This document shows, piece after piece, positions 53,182 to 61,744 of a stretch of 64,000 bases of DNA; positions within the stretch are counted from its first letter, which is position 1; every line of letters begins with the position of its first letter. The translations under genes and the position numbers were made by a program. A model generated the notes under the pieces. It did not search any database. It was not told the DNA's origin and saw only the letters and a program-made list of their open reading frames with translations. The stretch is from a virus, in the IMG/VR virus record IMGVR_UViG_3300019776_000212, positions 1 through 64,000 of that record, one strand, 5' to 3'.

Positions 53182-53227
53182 TCTAGTCTCCTTGTTTGTT
53201 TAGATGGGGCCAATGCCCGAGGAACGA

Positions 53228-53261
53228 GGGCCACTTTACCAGCTGGCCCTTCCTGAGTCAA
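53228..53261 (-). promoter_or_regulatory. Promoter with inverted repeat around the -10
   Basis: TTGACT (53256-53261), 17 bp, TAAAGT (53233-53238), just after the SSB-like gene. AGGGCCA and TGGCCCT enclose the -10, the same dyad as in the nadV promoter at 10913-10947. Confidence 0.65.
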
Positions 53262-53267
53262 GCCCTA

Positions 53268-54293
53268 TTAAAAGGGAATATCCTCATCAAACTCGTCTTC
53301 CTTCTGAGGAATCGGAGTCACCTCTGGCTTCGGAACAGCTTGTTCAGCTGGCTTGTCGCCTTGTGGCTTGTAACCTTCACCGATTACTGCTTTCAGAGGG
53401 CTGTCAGTGACGACGCCTTGTTCTTCACGGGTGAAGTTCAGAGCTTTACGCTGGTGGTTCTTGATCGAAGCACGGGCTTCAAGAGCCGCGTTCTTGTCAA
53501 GATTGGTGTCCCACATTTGCACCAGAGCCAGAGTTACATCAGCTGGCAGCTCAGGAATCGGCAAGCCTTCTGGCACCATACCAGCGAGGTTGATTCGCTC
53601 GGTGTAGAAGCCTTTGGCGTTGTTGAACACCTGAATCTGGAACTGTACAGTTTTGCCAAGCAGCTCGTCAATACGCTCCGCCTTGAACAGACCATCAGCA
53701 TCCAGCAGACCAGCAGCTTCTGCCAACTTGTGGATACCGTTGTTCTTGGCCAGTGCCCACTTTGCAGCACCCGGTTTGCCTTGGTTGTGGTTCATCGAAC
53801 GCAGGTTGTAGGGGCGTTGCACCAGACGATTGAACTCACCGTTCAGAATCAGGCGAAGTGGCATTGGCTTGGATTCACCAGTGATGAACGAGCCTTTGTC
53901 AACCATGATCTGAGGGAAGTCAGCAGCAATAGCGATTTGCTGAACAGGTTTTTGCTTGTAGCGGAAGCACATATTACCTTCGAACATCTCGAAGCGAGCA
54001 TCTTCACGCTTGCTTTCAGAGATGATTCTCTGGGCATCAGCCCCAGCCACATCACCGTCGAATGGGCCAACACGTTTCAGCCACTCAGCATCAGTGATCT
54101 GGATTGCTGCATCTGCAAGCTCTTGCAGACCCAAGTCGTAAATGCCGGTGATTGTGCCGGGCAGAGAACGTGGTTTGCTCTGAGTATTGGCAGCGTCGAT
54201 GACGTGCTGATTCATTGCCTTGTAATCAACTTGACGGCGTGGAGCCTGCTCGCTGCCGGAAGTTTGTGCGTTACCTGCTGTCATGAAAGCCAT
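53268..54293 (-). CDS. Single-stranded DNA-binding-like protein
   Basis: This 341-residue protein ends EDEFDEDIPF, the acidic tip that bacterial SSBs use to recruit partners (consensus DDDIPF), after a Pro/Gln-rich linker (QAVPKPEVTPIPQKED). The 260-residue body has strands typical of an OB-like domain but is larger than SSB and not recognisably homologous. Position between exonuclease and polymerase supports an SSB or annealing role. AGGAG precedes ATG 54293. Confidence 0.7.
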   Translation of the reverse strand: MAFMTAGNAQTSGSEQAPRRQVDYKAMNQHVIDAANTQSKPRSLPGTITGIYDLGLQELADAAIQITDAEWLKRVGPFDGDVAGADAQRIISESKREDARFEMFEGNMCFRYKQKPVQQIAIAADFPQIMVDKGSFITGESKPMPLRLILNGEFNRLVQRPYNLRSMNHNQGKPGAAKWALAKNNGIHKLAEAAGLLDADGLFKAERIDELLGKTVQFQIQVFNNAKGFYTERINLAGMVPEGLPIPELPADVTLALVQMWDTNLDKNAALEARASIKNHQRKALNFTREEQGVVTDSPLKAVIGEGYKPQGDKPAEQAVPKPEVTPIPQKEDEFDEDIPF

Positions 54294-54333
54294 TTGCTTC
54301 TCCTATCTAAATTGCCCACTTACTGGGGCTGAA

Positions 54334-54360
54334 ATGAAAAGGGAACCTTTTCGGGTTCCC
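54334..54360 (-). terminator. Intrinsic terminator
   Basis: Minus strand GGGAACC-CGAAAA-GGTTCCC then TTTTCATTT. It separates the gene at 54378 from the SSB-like gene. Confidence 0.85.
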
Positions 54361-54377
54361 TTATTTATTGGAAGCTC

Positions 54378-55088
54378 TTACCGAACTTCTTTGTGTGCGT
54401 TGTACTGGATGATGACAACGCCTTTCTCTTTACCGCCGAGGGTGGCCTTGATAGCCCGAGCCCGCTTACGGTTCTTTGTGAGCAGAATGGATGTGCCATC
54501 GCTCAGCTGCACTTCGTAAACAACCTTGGTGCGTGGCTTCACTTCCTCTGCCTTATGTTTGACAGTGTACTGCGGTTTCTGTTCTGTGTCAACAGCCTTC
54601 TCAAGCTTTTTCACACGGAAGAAAGTGGCTACTTTGAGATGCCGCTGCACAAACCACAAACCATTATCGAAGGTTTCACCAAACTGGAGGTGATAGTGTT
54701 CAGAGCCATTGTCGATGGCGAGCACAGTGAATACCCCACCAGCCACAACACCATACTGACTGTTCTCAGATCCATCTTCTGCAATGTTACTTGGGAGATA
54801 GTTTTTGGTGTAGGCTACATCACCTACCCCCAGCTTGTCAAGGCTGACGATCTCCATCTCAACAACGTCACAGGCGTGGAGACATTGTGAGTAGTTGTCG
54901 GACTTAGCCCACTTAGACTCCGAGCACGCCGGACGTCCGAAGACCAGCTCGGCTGTGGTGGCGCCGCTGAGGTATACGTTTCTACTGTCGGCGTAGCCAG
55001 TCAGAATCTGGCCAGCTTTGTAACCGTGCATGATTCGTGGGCGTTGTTCGGATTGGTAGTCACGAAGTACCATGAAATACTGAGTCAT
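54378..55088 (-). CDS. Hypothetical protein, 236 aa
   Basis: ATG 55088 overlaps TAA of the gene upstream behind AAGGAG. Mixed fold with VGDVAYTKNYLPSNI (SH3-like) and a basic C-terminal quarter (SILLTKNRKRARAIKATL). Possibly a nucleic-acid-binding accessory of replication. Unrecognised. Confidence 0.6.
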   Translation of the reverse strand: MTQYFMVLRDYQSEQRPRIMHGYKAGQILTGYADSRNVYLSGATTAELVFGRPACSESKWAKSDNYSQCLHACDVVEMEIVSLDKLGVGDVAYTKNYLPSNIAEDGSENSQYGVVAGGVFTVLAIDNGSEHYHLQFGETFDNGLWFVQRHLKVATFFRVKKLEKAVDTEQKPQYTVKHKAEEVKPRTKVVYEVQLSDGTSILLTKNRKRARAIKATLGGKEKGVVIIQYNAHKEVR

Positions 55089-55261
55089 TATTTACTCTCC
55101 TTTTTGAGATGATCTTTCTTCACGTAGCTTTGAATACCACGTGCATTCTGGCAAAGATAACCCTCGAAGATGAAATTGTAATTGGCGATGGCTGTTACAA
55201 CCTCACCATGCTGGAACAGGTGGTCAAACTTATTTCCACCCACTACAACGTATTTATCCAT
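55088..55261 (-). CDS. Hypothetical basic protein, 57 aa
   Basis: ATG 55261 overlaps the upstream TGA (TGATG) with AAGG before it; stop overlaps the next ATG. Strands then a Lys-rich tail (YVKKDHLKKESK). Coupled on both sides. Confidence 0.55.
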   Translation of the reverse strand: MDKYVVVGGNKFDHLFQHGEVVTAIANYNFIFEGYLCQNARGIQSYVKKDHLKKESK

Positions 55262-55494
55262 CAGCCTTCGCCTCGATCAATTGCTTCCTGAGCTTTAGCG
55301 GCTTCCTCAAATTTCTTCAAGGCTTTGCGAAGCTTCTTCGACCCTTCTACGTCGAGGATGACGTTATCGCCGGTGAGGTTGATGGCGAATGATGCATACT
55401 GCTTACCTTTGAAGCCTCCCTTAATGACGTCCAAATCGACACCAAGGGTATCTCCGTAGATATCTGTGAATTCGAGACGATGTTCTTGTTCCAT
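55261..55494 (-). CDS. Hypothetical protein, 77 aa
   Basis: AAGGAG precedes ATG 55494. Strand-rich first half, then helical Lys/Glu/Ala (KKLRKALKKFEEAAKAQE). First gene behind promoter 55532. Confidence 0.6.
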   Translation of the reverse strand: MEQEHRLEFTDIYGDTLGVDLDVIKGGFKGKQYASFAINLTGDNVILDVEGSKKLRKALKKFEEAAKAQEAIDRGEG

Positions 55495-55525
55495 ATTACT
55501 CTCCTTTGTTTGTTGTGCTTCGATG

Positions 55526-55560
55526 AGGTGAATAATACATACTTCACCTCACCTTGTCAA
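55526..55560 (-). promoter_or_regulatory. Promoter with 9-bp inverted repeat around the -10
   Basis: TTGACA (55555-55560), 17 bp, TATTAT (55532-55537). A perfect TGAGGTGAA/TTCACCTCA repeat encloses the -10. It lies 18 nt after the DNA polymerase stop. Confidence 0.68.
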
Positions 55561-55577
55561 CACCTAAAATACCTAAA

Positions 55578-57845
55578 TTAGTGAATGTCGCTGTATCTTG
55601 GGCCGAATTGAGTTTCGCAGTCAAGCTTACGACGCAGACCATAGTCCTCATTCACCTTGTGTACAGCATCCTTGATCATCTTTGCGATGATCAGGCGGTT
55701 TGCCTCAGTGTCACCCATGCAGATGATGCATTCGTCGTGGAACGAGCCCGACAGCCGCTTCACACCCCATTTAGCTTTCATTGCAGTCAGGATGTTATCC
55801 ACCCACATATCGAAGAAGAACGAGCCAGTGCCTTGGGCCAGTGTAGAGAATCGGTCACTCTCCTTACGAAGAGAGTAGCAGAAGCCGTTGATTGGGTTTA
55901 CCAACCACTTCGCACCACGTGCATCCCGAATCACCACCTGCTCTTCTGCAATAGCCTTAACGCTCCAGTTCAGCTCCCAGTAAGCTTTGTGCAGAATGAT
56001 GCCCTCAGCCTCAGGAACACCTGCTGCTTGAGCAATCTTAGCAGCGCCAGCGTTGTACACGGAAGCGTAGTTTGTAGTCTTACCCTTCTTACGTGCTGCT
56101 ACAGCGTTCTTACTCTTCTTACCAGCCTTGAAGTCGTCAAACTCTTGCTGGGTCACCATCTTGGCGATAAGCGCCATCAGGATGTGTGGATCGAAGTCAT
56201 CAGCCTGCATCGTCTCAACATACTCTGGGTCATGCGGGAGCATGAAGTGGTGCTTCACACGGTCTTCAAGAGACGACATGTCAGAGCCTACCAGAATCTT
56301 CTTCAAGCCTGCAATCAACCCGCCACGAATGTCATAGCCATAAGCCTTGTCCACGCCCGGCAGGTTTACCAGCTCACGGTGCTTAACACGCAGGGTGTTA
56401 GTGAATCCACCAATGCGCGCCTTCAACCATTCTCCATCCTCCAGAGCTTCAAGGAAGCCCTCAAGAACACCCAGACGGTTTTTGGCCACAGTGTAGTCAG
56501 CATACACCTTAATCTGTGGAACCTCTTCTGCCAAGTCTTCCAGAGAAGGGCAAAGCTCCTTGCCGTCATCACCAGCTCGGGTTACTTGTGGAATCTCACG
56601 TTCTTTCGGACGGTTCTCCTTCCACTCTGCCCAAGCTCTTTGGTTCTTTGCATTCTTGCCTTTTGGCTTGCTGGCCACCCATTTGTTGAAAGCCTCTTCG
56701 TCTTTCTCGTATTTGAAGGTTTGAGGAATCCAACCCATCGCAAACAAGAAGTCTTTCACCTGTGCAGGGGAGCCACAGTTTGGTTCTTCGTTCTTGTTCC
56801 ACACACGATAATACTGCTCACCACGCTCATCCACTCCATCTTCTGGGTTGATGTAGACAAGCACCTTACCCGTTTCTGGGTCTGTTGCTTGATCTGCGTA
56901 GTCAGCCATTACACCGTCCCACTTAATCCAGTGGGATGCCCTGTCGCCGTTCTTTTTGAACGGGTCGATCTTCGGTGAACTCTTCTTGACATACTTTGGC
57001 ACCTTTGGCATTACGCTTTCCAGCTCTGCCTTGGCAGCCTCTACGATCTTTGCGAGCTTGTCACGGCTAGCGATCACAGTGGGAACATCCACCTGCCAGC
57101 GAGTCTTCTCCTGCAACCGTGCACAATCCATTTTGAACATCAGGAATGTGAGGATACTGTCAACTGCACTGTCAACCGAACGTCCAACCATATCGTCAAT
57201 TGGAATCCACTCATCAGCATGCTGACGTCGGCCACCGACGTTCAACCAGTTGCCCGTCTTTTGATCTTCAACACCATTGTCAATAGCATCTTGAGCAATC
57301 GTGTAGATGTTCTCAAGTCGAGCCATGTGGTCGTCCCACAGTGCCCAGTTGATCTTAACGTCCTCTTGGCATCGGTGAGTCATAGAGTCCAAGAACTCTT
57401 CAAGGGTTTCACCCTCTTGTTGCTCCCAGTGCTCGATAGCTGGCTTGGCAATGCCGTAGTCGGCAAAGAACGAATCCAAGCCGTGCATGTTACGGTCTGG
57501 GCTCAAGTACCAGCTAGTTGCCAGAGTGTCGATCACCATCAAATTGGTGAGATCAATTCCAAACAGCTTTTCCAAAGCTGGTGCGTCGTAGCCGATACCG
57601 TTGTGCATTACAATTGGAATGCCATTCTTGATGTGGTAGTCAAGGAAGGCAACCACTTGGGCCTTATAGTCACGGCCCTTTGCATCCAGACGATCACGAC
57701 GAATGGTTTTTTCGATGAATGCACCTTCCAGACCGGGGCTGTGCATCTTGTAAGACAACACGTGCATCTCAGTTACTGCGTACAACAGGCCATTGGCCTC
57801 GACGTCAGCTACAGTGGCCTTACGCCAGTTTGTCACCTGTTTCAT
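55578..57845 (-). CDS. DNA polymerase, family A (T7-like)
   Basis: 755 residues. The 3'-5' exonuclease domain has ADVEANGLL (Asp14, Glu16), HNGIGYDAPAL and a third acidic site near CQEDVKINW. The polymerase domain has motif A GSDMSSLEDR, motif B KGKTTNYASVYNAG (Lys...Tyr of the O-helix) and motif C SFHDECI (HDE). It is slightly longer than T7 polymerase (704). It replicates the phage genome with the primase-helicase upstream; no thioredoxin gene is visible, so processivity may use a host or other factor. CGAAAATG start behind AAGGAGG. Confidence 0.95.
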   Translation of the reverse strand: MKQVTNWRKATVADVEANGLLYAVTEMHVLSYKMHSPGLEGAFIEKTIRRDRLDAKGRDYKAQVVAFLDYHIKNGIPIVMHNGIGYDAPALEKLFGIDLTNLMVIDTLATSWYLSPDRNMHGLDSFFADYGIAKPAIEHWEQQEGETLEEFLDSMTHRCQEDVKINWALWDDHMARLENIYTIAQDAIDNGVEDQKTGNWLNVGGRRQHADEWIPIDDMVGRSVDSAVDSILTFLMFKMDCARLQEKTRWQVDVPTVIASRDKLAKIVEAAKAELESVMPKVPKYVKKSSPKIDPFKKNGDRASHWIKWDGVMADYADQATDPETGKVLVYINPEDGVDERGEQYYRVWNKNEEPNCGSPAQVKDFLFAMGWIPQTFKYEKDEEAFNKWVASKPKGKNAKNQRAWAEWKENRPKEREIPQVTRAGDDGKELCPSLEDLAEEVPQIKVYADYTVAKNRLGVLEGFLEALEDGEWLKARIGGFTNTLRVKHRELVNLPGVDKAYGYDIRGGLIAGLKKILVGSDMSSLEDRVKHHFMLPHDPEYVETMQADDFDPHILMALIAKMVTQQEFDDFKAGKKSKNAVAARKKGKTTNYASVYNAGAAKIAQAAGVPEAEGIILHKAYWELNWSVKAIAEEQVVIRDARGAKWLVNPINGFCYSLRKESDRFSTLAQGTGSFFFDMWVDNILTAMKAKWGVKRLSGSFHDECIICMGDTEANRLIIAKMIKDAVHKVNEDYGLRRKLDCETQFGPRYSDIH

Positions 57846-57873
57846 TTTCGCCTCCTTTAAAATGACGAAAGGG

Positions 57874-57903
57874 AGAGTACCCTAAGGCACCCTCCCATGT
57901 CAA
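57874..57903 (-). promoter_or_regulatory. Promoter of the DNA polymerase gene
   Basis: TTGACA, 18 bp, TACTCT, starting 5 nt after the primase-helicase stop, with GGGAG/CTCCC bracketing the -10 region. Confidence 0.55.
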
Positions 57904-57907
57904 CTAC

Positions 57908-59791
57908 TCAGTCCTCGCTACCTTCGGCAGCAAGCTTGTTTGCTTCCCACTCTTGCCTCACCTTCGGATGACGGTCCATATAATCCTCAAGATCATGGAT
58001 GGTGTGGGTTTCGTTATCGTAATAATACTCGCCCGCCTTGGGGCTCGTATTGCCAGTCCAACGGCACTTGGTCATCTTCATGCGAGTGATGTTACGCTCG
58101 ATTGGGCACTCAGCCTCTTTGTTACGGGTGAACAGCAGGTTGCATGCACCAGACTTGAAGATTGCAGAAGACCCTTGGAAGTCCTCTTCGCTCAGGTCTG
58201 CACCTTGCGAGTTCTGCTTGCCGCCACCAGCACTCTTACGGACGTGGTTGATGTTGATGAACGTCACCTTGTGGGATTTGTTCATACCCTTCTGCCAACG
58301 CATGAATACAGCTTGCTCTTCGTTCGACATTCCGTCAAGGATATCTTGCAGAGGGTCAAGGATGATCACCTTGCAATCACAGGCAACAATCAGCTCCATG
58401 ATCTTCGCTTTCAGGTCATCCAATCCACCATCACGCTCATCCATCAGGTAGTAGCGGTGGCTGCCATCTGGGAGGAATTCGATATCAGTTTGTTGAGCTT
58501 CAACCTCTGGACGGCACAGATACTCATACTTGTCCTGAGGCGATTCGATAAGGTCAATCTTCAACCCCATCTTACGAGACAGCAGTTTGATGCCGTATTC
58601 GTCAACGTCCGACTCCAGAGACACAACACCAATCTTGTGCGGAGACTCATAAATCCAGAACAACACACATTCGTCAACGATGGTTGATTTACCAGTACCA
58701 GATGCAGAACCCAAGTTGATGATACGCCCAAGTGGGAAACCACCAGCAGTCATCTTTTGCAGCTTCTTCATGAACGGAGGCAGTGGAATCTTTGGAACCA
58801 GAACACTCTGCTTCATACGGTCCATCATGCCACCACTACCAACAATACCGTTTGGTGTATGTGGAAGTGCACGGAAGACACGGTTTACGAAGTCTTCATG
58901 CTTACCCTTCACAAGGTATTCGTTAGGATCTTTCAGGTCCATAGACATGATGTGGCACTTGCCCTTCGGCATTGCCTTCACCAGCTTCTCAGCGGCATCT
59001 TTGCCAGCTTCGTCACTGTCCATGCAGATGATGATCTTCTCGAAACGGTCAAACCACTGGTAGTGCTTGACAGCTTGTTTGTGTGCACCAGCCTCACCGA
59101 TGGTGGACGATACAACAGGAATCGGATCATACTGAGTGCCGTTACGGGCGTTAGCTTTGTCTTGGTAGTCTTTCAGCATCTGGAATGCTGACAGTTGATC
59201 CACCTCACCGCCGACAACGATTACTCGGCTGCCCTTGCCACCCATATGGTTTTTGAAACGGAAGTAGCCAAACAGGTCGGCGTCCTTACCAGTTTCACCC
59301 AATGGAGGTTGACTGAAATCCTTGGGGATACGACGGATTTTGTAGCCGGTCAATGCACCGTCAGTCGTGCAAGGATAGTATTGTTTTGCGACTTCACCAG
59401 TCTTTGTGTCGATCTCATGTCGTACACCAAAGAACGTGGTAATTTCAGCACGGATGCCACGGAAGCCTTTGCTATCAGTTGTTGTGATAGCTTTCAGGTC
59501 TTCGTGGATCTGCGGATTGAATGCTGTACCCACTACATCAAACTCCTCTTCATGTGGCTCTTCGCCACGTGCTTCAATCTCTTCTTCGCTCAGGAGGGTG
59601 TATCCACAACGGCCACCCCAACAGAACGCTCCTTTGTGCTTACCAGTGGAGTGATCAGTGCCATACACCATAAGGTTGTCGCCACTACTGTCTCCACCTT
59701 TCTGTGCACACTTCGGACACTGCACTTTACCCTCTTGGTAAAGATCAATGCCGTACAACCTCAACACTTTTTCGTGAAGCTTTTCTTTCAT
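57908..59791 (-). CDS. DNA primase-helicase (T7 gp4-like)
   Basis: 627 residues with an N-terminal zinc-binding primase domain (Cys25, Cys28, Cys57, Cys62), a TOPRIM region (VVGGEVDQLSAF; ICMDSDEAGKDAAEK), and a C-terminal RecA-like DnaB-type helicase with Walker A GSASGTGKST and Walker B KVIILDPLQDI. This bifunctional enzyme primes lagging-strand synthesis and unwinds the fork. Its ATG overlaps the gene upstream. Confidence 0.93.
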   Translation of the reverse strand: MKEKLHEKVLRLYGIDLYQEGKVQCPKCAQKGGDSSGDNLMVYGTDHSTGKHKGAFCWGGRCGYTLLSEEEIEARGEEPHEEEFDVVGTAFNPQIHEDLKAITTTDSKGFRGIRAEITTFFGVRHEIDTKTGEVAKQYYPCTTDGALTGYKIRRIPKDFSQPPLGETGKDADLFGYFRFKNHMGGKGSRVIVVGGEVDQLSAFQMLKDYQDKANARNGTQYDPIPVVSSTIGEAGAHKQAVKHYQWFDRFEKIIICMDSDEAGKDAAEKLVKAMPKGKCHIMSMDLKDPNEYLVKGKHEDFVNRVFRALPHTPNGIVGSGGMMDRMKQSVLVPKIPLPPFMKKLQKMTAGGFPLGRIINLGSASGTGKSTIVDECVLFWIYESPHKIGVVSLESDVDEYGIKLLSRKMGLKIDLIESPQDKYEYLCRPEVEAQQTDIEFLPDGSHRYYLMDERDGGLDDLKAKIMELIVACDCKVIILDPLQDILDGMSNEEQAVFMRWQKGMNKSHKVTFININHVRKSAGGGKQNSQGADLSEEDFQGSSAIFKSGACNLLFTRNKEAECPIERNITRMKMTKCRWTGNTSPKAGEYYYDNETHTIHDLEDYMDRHPKVRQEWEANKLAAEGSED

Positions 59792-59997
59792 ACCAACTCC
59801 AGTTCAGACGCATTGAACCACAATGCGGTTGCGTCCACTTCATTGTACTCAGAGTCTTCTATTACTCCGAGATTCACTTCGTACTCTGGACAGTCAGGAT
59901 CATCCCAAGTTTCCTTAGCATACACCTTAGTGATGGTGCCGATCATACCATAGAACGGCCCACTGTCAAGCACCCTTACCTGATTTCCACGCTTCAC
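59788..59997 (-). CDS. SH3-like small protein, 69 aa
   Basis: GTG 59997 follows GGAGGTG and overlaps the upstream TGA. GNQVRVLDSGPFYGMIGTI is a KOW-like opening; the rest is acidic. Coupled to the primase-helicase gene. Confidence 0.6.
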   Translation of the reverse strand: MKRGNQVRVLDSGPFYGMIGTITKVYAKETWDDPDCPEYEVNLGVIEDSEYNEVDATALWFNASELELV

Positions 59998-60203
59998 TTC
60001 AACACCTCCACATAACCTTTTTCTGCCCAGATGTGATCCACTCCGTATCCAAGCTCATCGTGGTATGTGCACATACCCATGAACTCTACGTAAGCCGGGT
60101 CGTTGTCAGTAATGGTTTTGACAGTGAACTGATAACCACTCTTAAGCCCAGTATTGTCGCTATCGACCACAACAAGCTTAGTTCCAATCTTAAGGATATC
60201 CAT
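59994..60203 (-). CDS. SH3-like small protein, 69 aa
   Basis: ATG 60203 overlaps the upstream TGA (GTG 60206 is an alternative). LKIGTKLVVVDSDNTGLK and YQFTVKTI suggest a beta-barrel like its neighbour at 59788, so the two may be tandem paralogues. Confidence 0.55.
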   Translation of the reverse strand: MDILKIGTKLVVVDSDNTGLKSGYQFTVKTITDNDPAYVEFMGMCTYHDELGYGVDHIWAEKGYVEVLK

Positions 60204-60376
60204 CACATTTTCACCAGAGTAATCTGGAGCTTGTCGTCACGGGAAGCGGCATGTTCGATGGCCAGCTTGGCTCGGTCACGTTCAGGTACGGAGGCAAACT
60301 CCACAACGGAGGTGGACCCGCCTTCAAGCTCCCAGCCATTTTTCATGAATTTTATGATGATGAGCAGTTTGTACAT
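60203..60376 (-). CDS. Hypothetical protein, 57 aa
   Basis: AAGGAG precedes ATG 60376, which overlaps the upstream TAA; stop overlaps the next start. Compact alpha/beta peptide (MYKLLIIIKFMKNG; ERDRAKLAIEHAA). Confidence 0.55.
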   Translation of the reverse strand: MYKLLIIIKFMKNGWELEGGSTSVVEFASVPERDRAKLAIEHAASRDDKLQITLVKM

Positions 60377-60507
60377 TATTCATCTCCTTTGTGTTTGTGC
60401 TTTGGTTTTCTACGGTACACACCCTTCTTAGGTGTTTCCACCTTGTGCTTGTTAACTCTCCGATTTGGAGCTGCAAGTGGGTTTCTGTTCAAATCTGTCT
60501 CACCCAT
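60376..60507 (-). CDS. 43-residue very basic protein
   Basis: ATG 60507 to TAA 60376-60378, overlapping the next ATG. Lys/Arg/His-rich throughout (YRRKPKHKHKGDE; NRRVNKHKVETPKK), likely nucleic-acid binding. RBS weak, so probably coupled. Confidence 0.5.
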   Translation of the reverse strand: MGETDLNRNPLAAPNRRVNKHKVETPKKGVYRRKPKHKHKGDE

Positions 60508-60629
60508 GTCCACTGAGATTCAATAGGGTTGCTGTGGTTTACCCAGTATTTGTCTTCACGGCCTTTGGCATCAAAAACCACGACAACAGACTCACAATTT
60601 AAGGATGGATAGATTTTTACGTCATACAC
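60489..60629 (-). CDS. Hypothetical protein, 46 aa
   Basis: GTG 60627-60629 close behind GAGG, ending TGA 60489-60491; it overlaps both neighbours. Strand-rich with two Trp near the end (ESQWTWVRQI). Start codon uncertain. Confidence 0.45.
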   Translation of the reverse strand: MYDVKIYPSLNCESVVVVFDAKGREDKYWVNHSNPIESQWTWVRQI

Positions 60630-60694
60630 ACACCCTCGTGGTCATCATACAGCTTCTTCGCAAACTCCACAAGCCTTTCAGTGACCTTATCCAT
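60617..60694 (-). CDS. 25-residue helical peptide
   Basis: TTGGAGG lies 4-5 nt before ATG 60694; stop TAA 60617-60619. Amphipathic helix (VTERLVEFAKKLYDD). Good RBS, very short; next to the repeated-type terminator. Confidence 0.4.
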   Translation of the reverse strand: MDKVTERLVEFAKKLYDDHEGVCMT

Positions 60695-60715
60695 GCTTCC
60701 TCCAAATTCAGGCGT

Positions 60716-60741
60716 AAAAATGGCCCCGCGTGAGCAGGGCC
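60716..60741 (-). terminator. Intrinsic terminator, repeated type
   Basis: Minus-strand copy of the GGCCCTGCTCACGCGGGGCC hairpin followed by ATTTTTACG, after the gene at 60749. Confidence 0.88.
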
Positions 60742-60748
60742 GATAAGC

Positions 60749-60991
60749 TTAGAAGCGTTTGATGCTCAGGGTAAACTCACCGTGCTCGACAATACGGCCA
60801 TACTCCAGCACTTCGTAATGACCAGTGTCGTAAGCAAGGAGCAGGGAGCACCCGTCGAAGCGGTCAAGGCCGCTCAGCAGCTTGAAGTCACAGCTGTGGA
60901 AGACTACACCAGCATCACCGATGTTTTCCCAGCCATCATAACTTTTCAGGAAAGCTTTTTCAACACCCATTTCACGTTCAAAAATACGCAT
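60749..60991 (-). CDS. Hypothetical protein, 80 aa
   Basis: GGGGAG precedes ATG 60991. Beta-rich (CSLLLAYDTGHYEVLEYGRI) with two Cys. Last gene before the terminator at 60716. Confidence 0.6.
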   Translation of the reverse strand: MRIFEREMGVEKAFLKSYDGWENIGDAGVVFHSCDFKLLSGLDRFDGCSLLLAYDTGHYEVLEYGRIVEHGEFTLSIKRF

Positions 60992-61001
60992 TCATCTCCC
61001 C

Positions 61002-61325
61002 TTATTTAAAATATTCGTCGATATAAACCAGAGCCTCAGCCTTAGTCATTGGCTTGCCCTCAACTTCGATGCAAGAGCGTTTGATCTCAGAGACAGCTAC
61101 CACAAATTTTGGAACACCCTCTTCATGGGGCTGTTCCCTCCAGTAACTGAGGGTGTCACCTACCGTGATGCTGCCATTGCGCTCTGTGTAGAAATAGAGA
61201 CGGTCAAGATTGCGCATGCCATCACCCCCGCTAGCCCAAGTGTAACCAAGGCTGAACAGGTGGCGAAGAAGAGCTTCCGCCTCATCGCGAGTGCTCACTT
61301 TGAATTTCAGGCGTTTAAAGTTCAT
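61002..61325 (-). CDS. Conserved phage protein, 107 aa
   Basis: AAAGGAG precedes ATG 61325. KFKVSTRDEAEALLRHLFSLG then YTWASGG resembles small phage domains in which a sequence element indexes lines of a page-like fold (quoted in part: FKVSTRDEAEALLRHLF). Function unknown. Confidence 0.6.
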   Translation of the reverse strand: MNFKRLKFKVSTRDEAEALLRHLFSLGYTWASGGDGMRNLDRLYFYTERNGSITVGDTLSYWREQPHEEGVPKFVVAVSEIKRSCIEVEGKPMTKAEALVYIDEYFK

Positions 61326-61336
61326 AAACTGCTCCT

Positions 61337-61744
61337 TTAATGTTTGCTTGCTCGTTTGCCAGCCGTGAATATACAGCCCTGTTCCTTGTTGGGTGCATCG
61401 TTGTCAACAGCCCAAGGGTTGTCGTCAATCCAAATTGCCACTTCAATGCCTTGGGACTTCATGTATTCACGTTTGGCTTGCAGTGAAGTATAGAACACAA
61501 CGAATCCCGCGTCAACAAGAAATTGGAGGTCTTCTGGATACACATCTGGTGCCCGCCAAGTGCAAATCACCACGTGGTAGCCAATACGCTCCAAATTGCG
61601 GAGGATCTGGAGCCAGCCAGATTCATTATCGCTGATTGTTTCGTCGAAGTCCACAGCAACAACCTTCGGCTCTTGCATCATGAAATCAGTACGAGCCCAC
61701 GGATCAATATTCCGTGGTGGTTTAAATCCAGCCAGTGTTTCCAT
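61337..61744 (-). CDS. HAD-family phosphatase-like protein
   Basis: 135 residues from ATG 61744 (AAAGGAG); the longer frame is antisense-like and overlaps the next gene. VVAVDFDETISDNES is HAD motif I (D-x-D), ICTWRAPDV motif II (T), and IWIDDNPWAVDND motif IV (DD). No cap domain, so it likely acts on a large or nucleic-acid substrate, as polynucleotide phosphatases do; it could supply the 3'-phosphatase missing from the kinase at 9663. Confidence 0.72.
   Translation of the reverse strand: METLAGFKPPRNIDPWARTDFMMQEPKVVAVDFDETISDNESGWLQILRNLERIGYHVVICTWRAPDVYPEDLQFLVDAGFVVFYTSLQAKREYMKSQGIEVAIWIDDNPWAVDNDAPNKEQGCIFTAGKRASKH

Noticed and set aside
55554-56978. 474-residue plus-strand ORF across the DNA polymerase gene
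   Set aside because: Antisense shadow of a well-supported polymerase.
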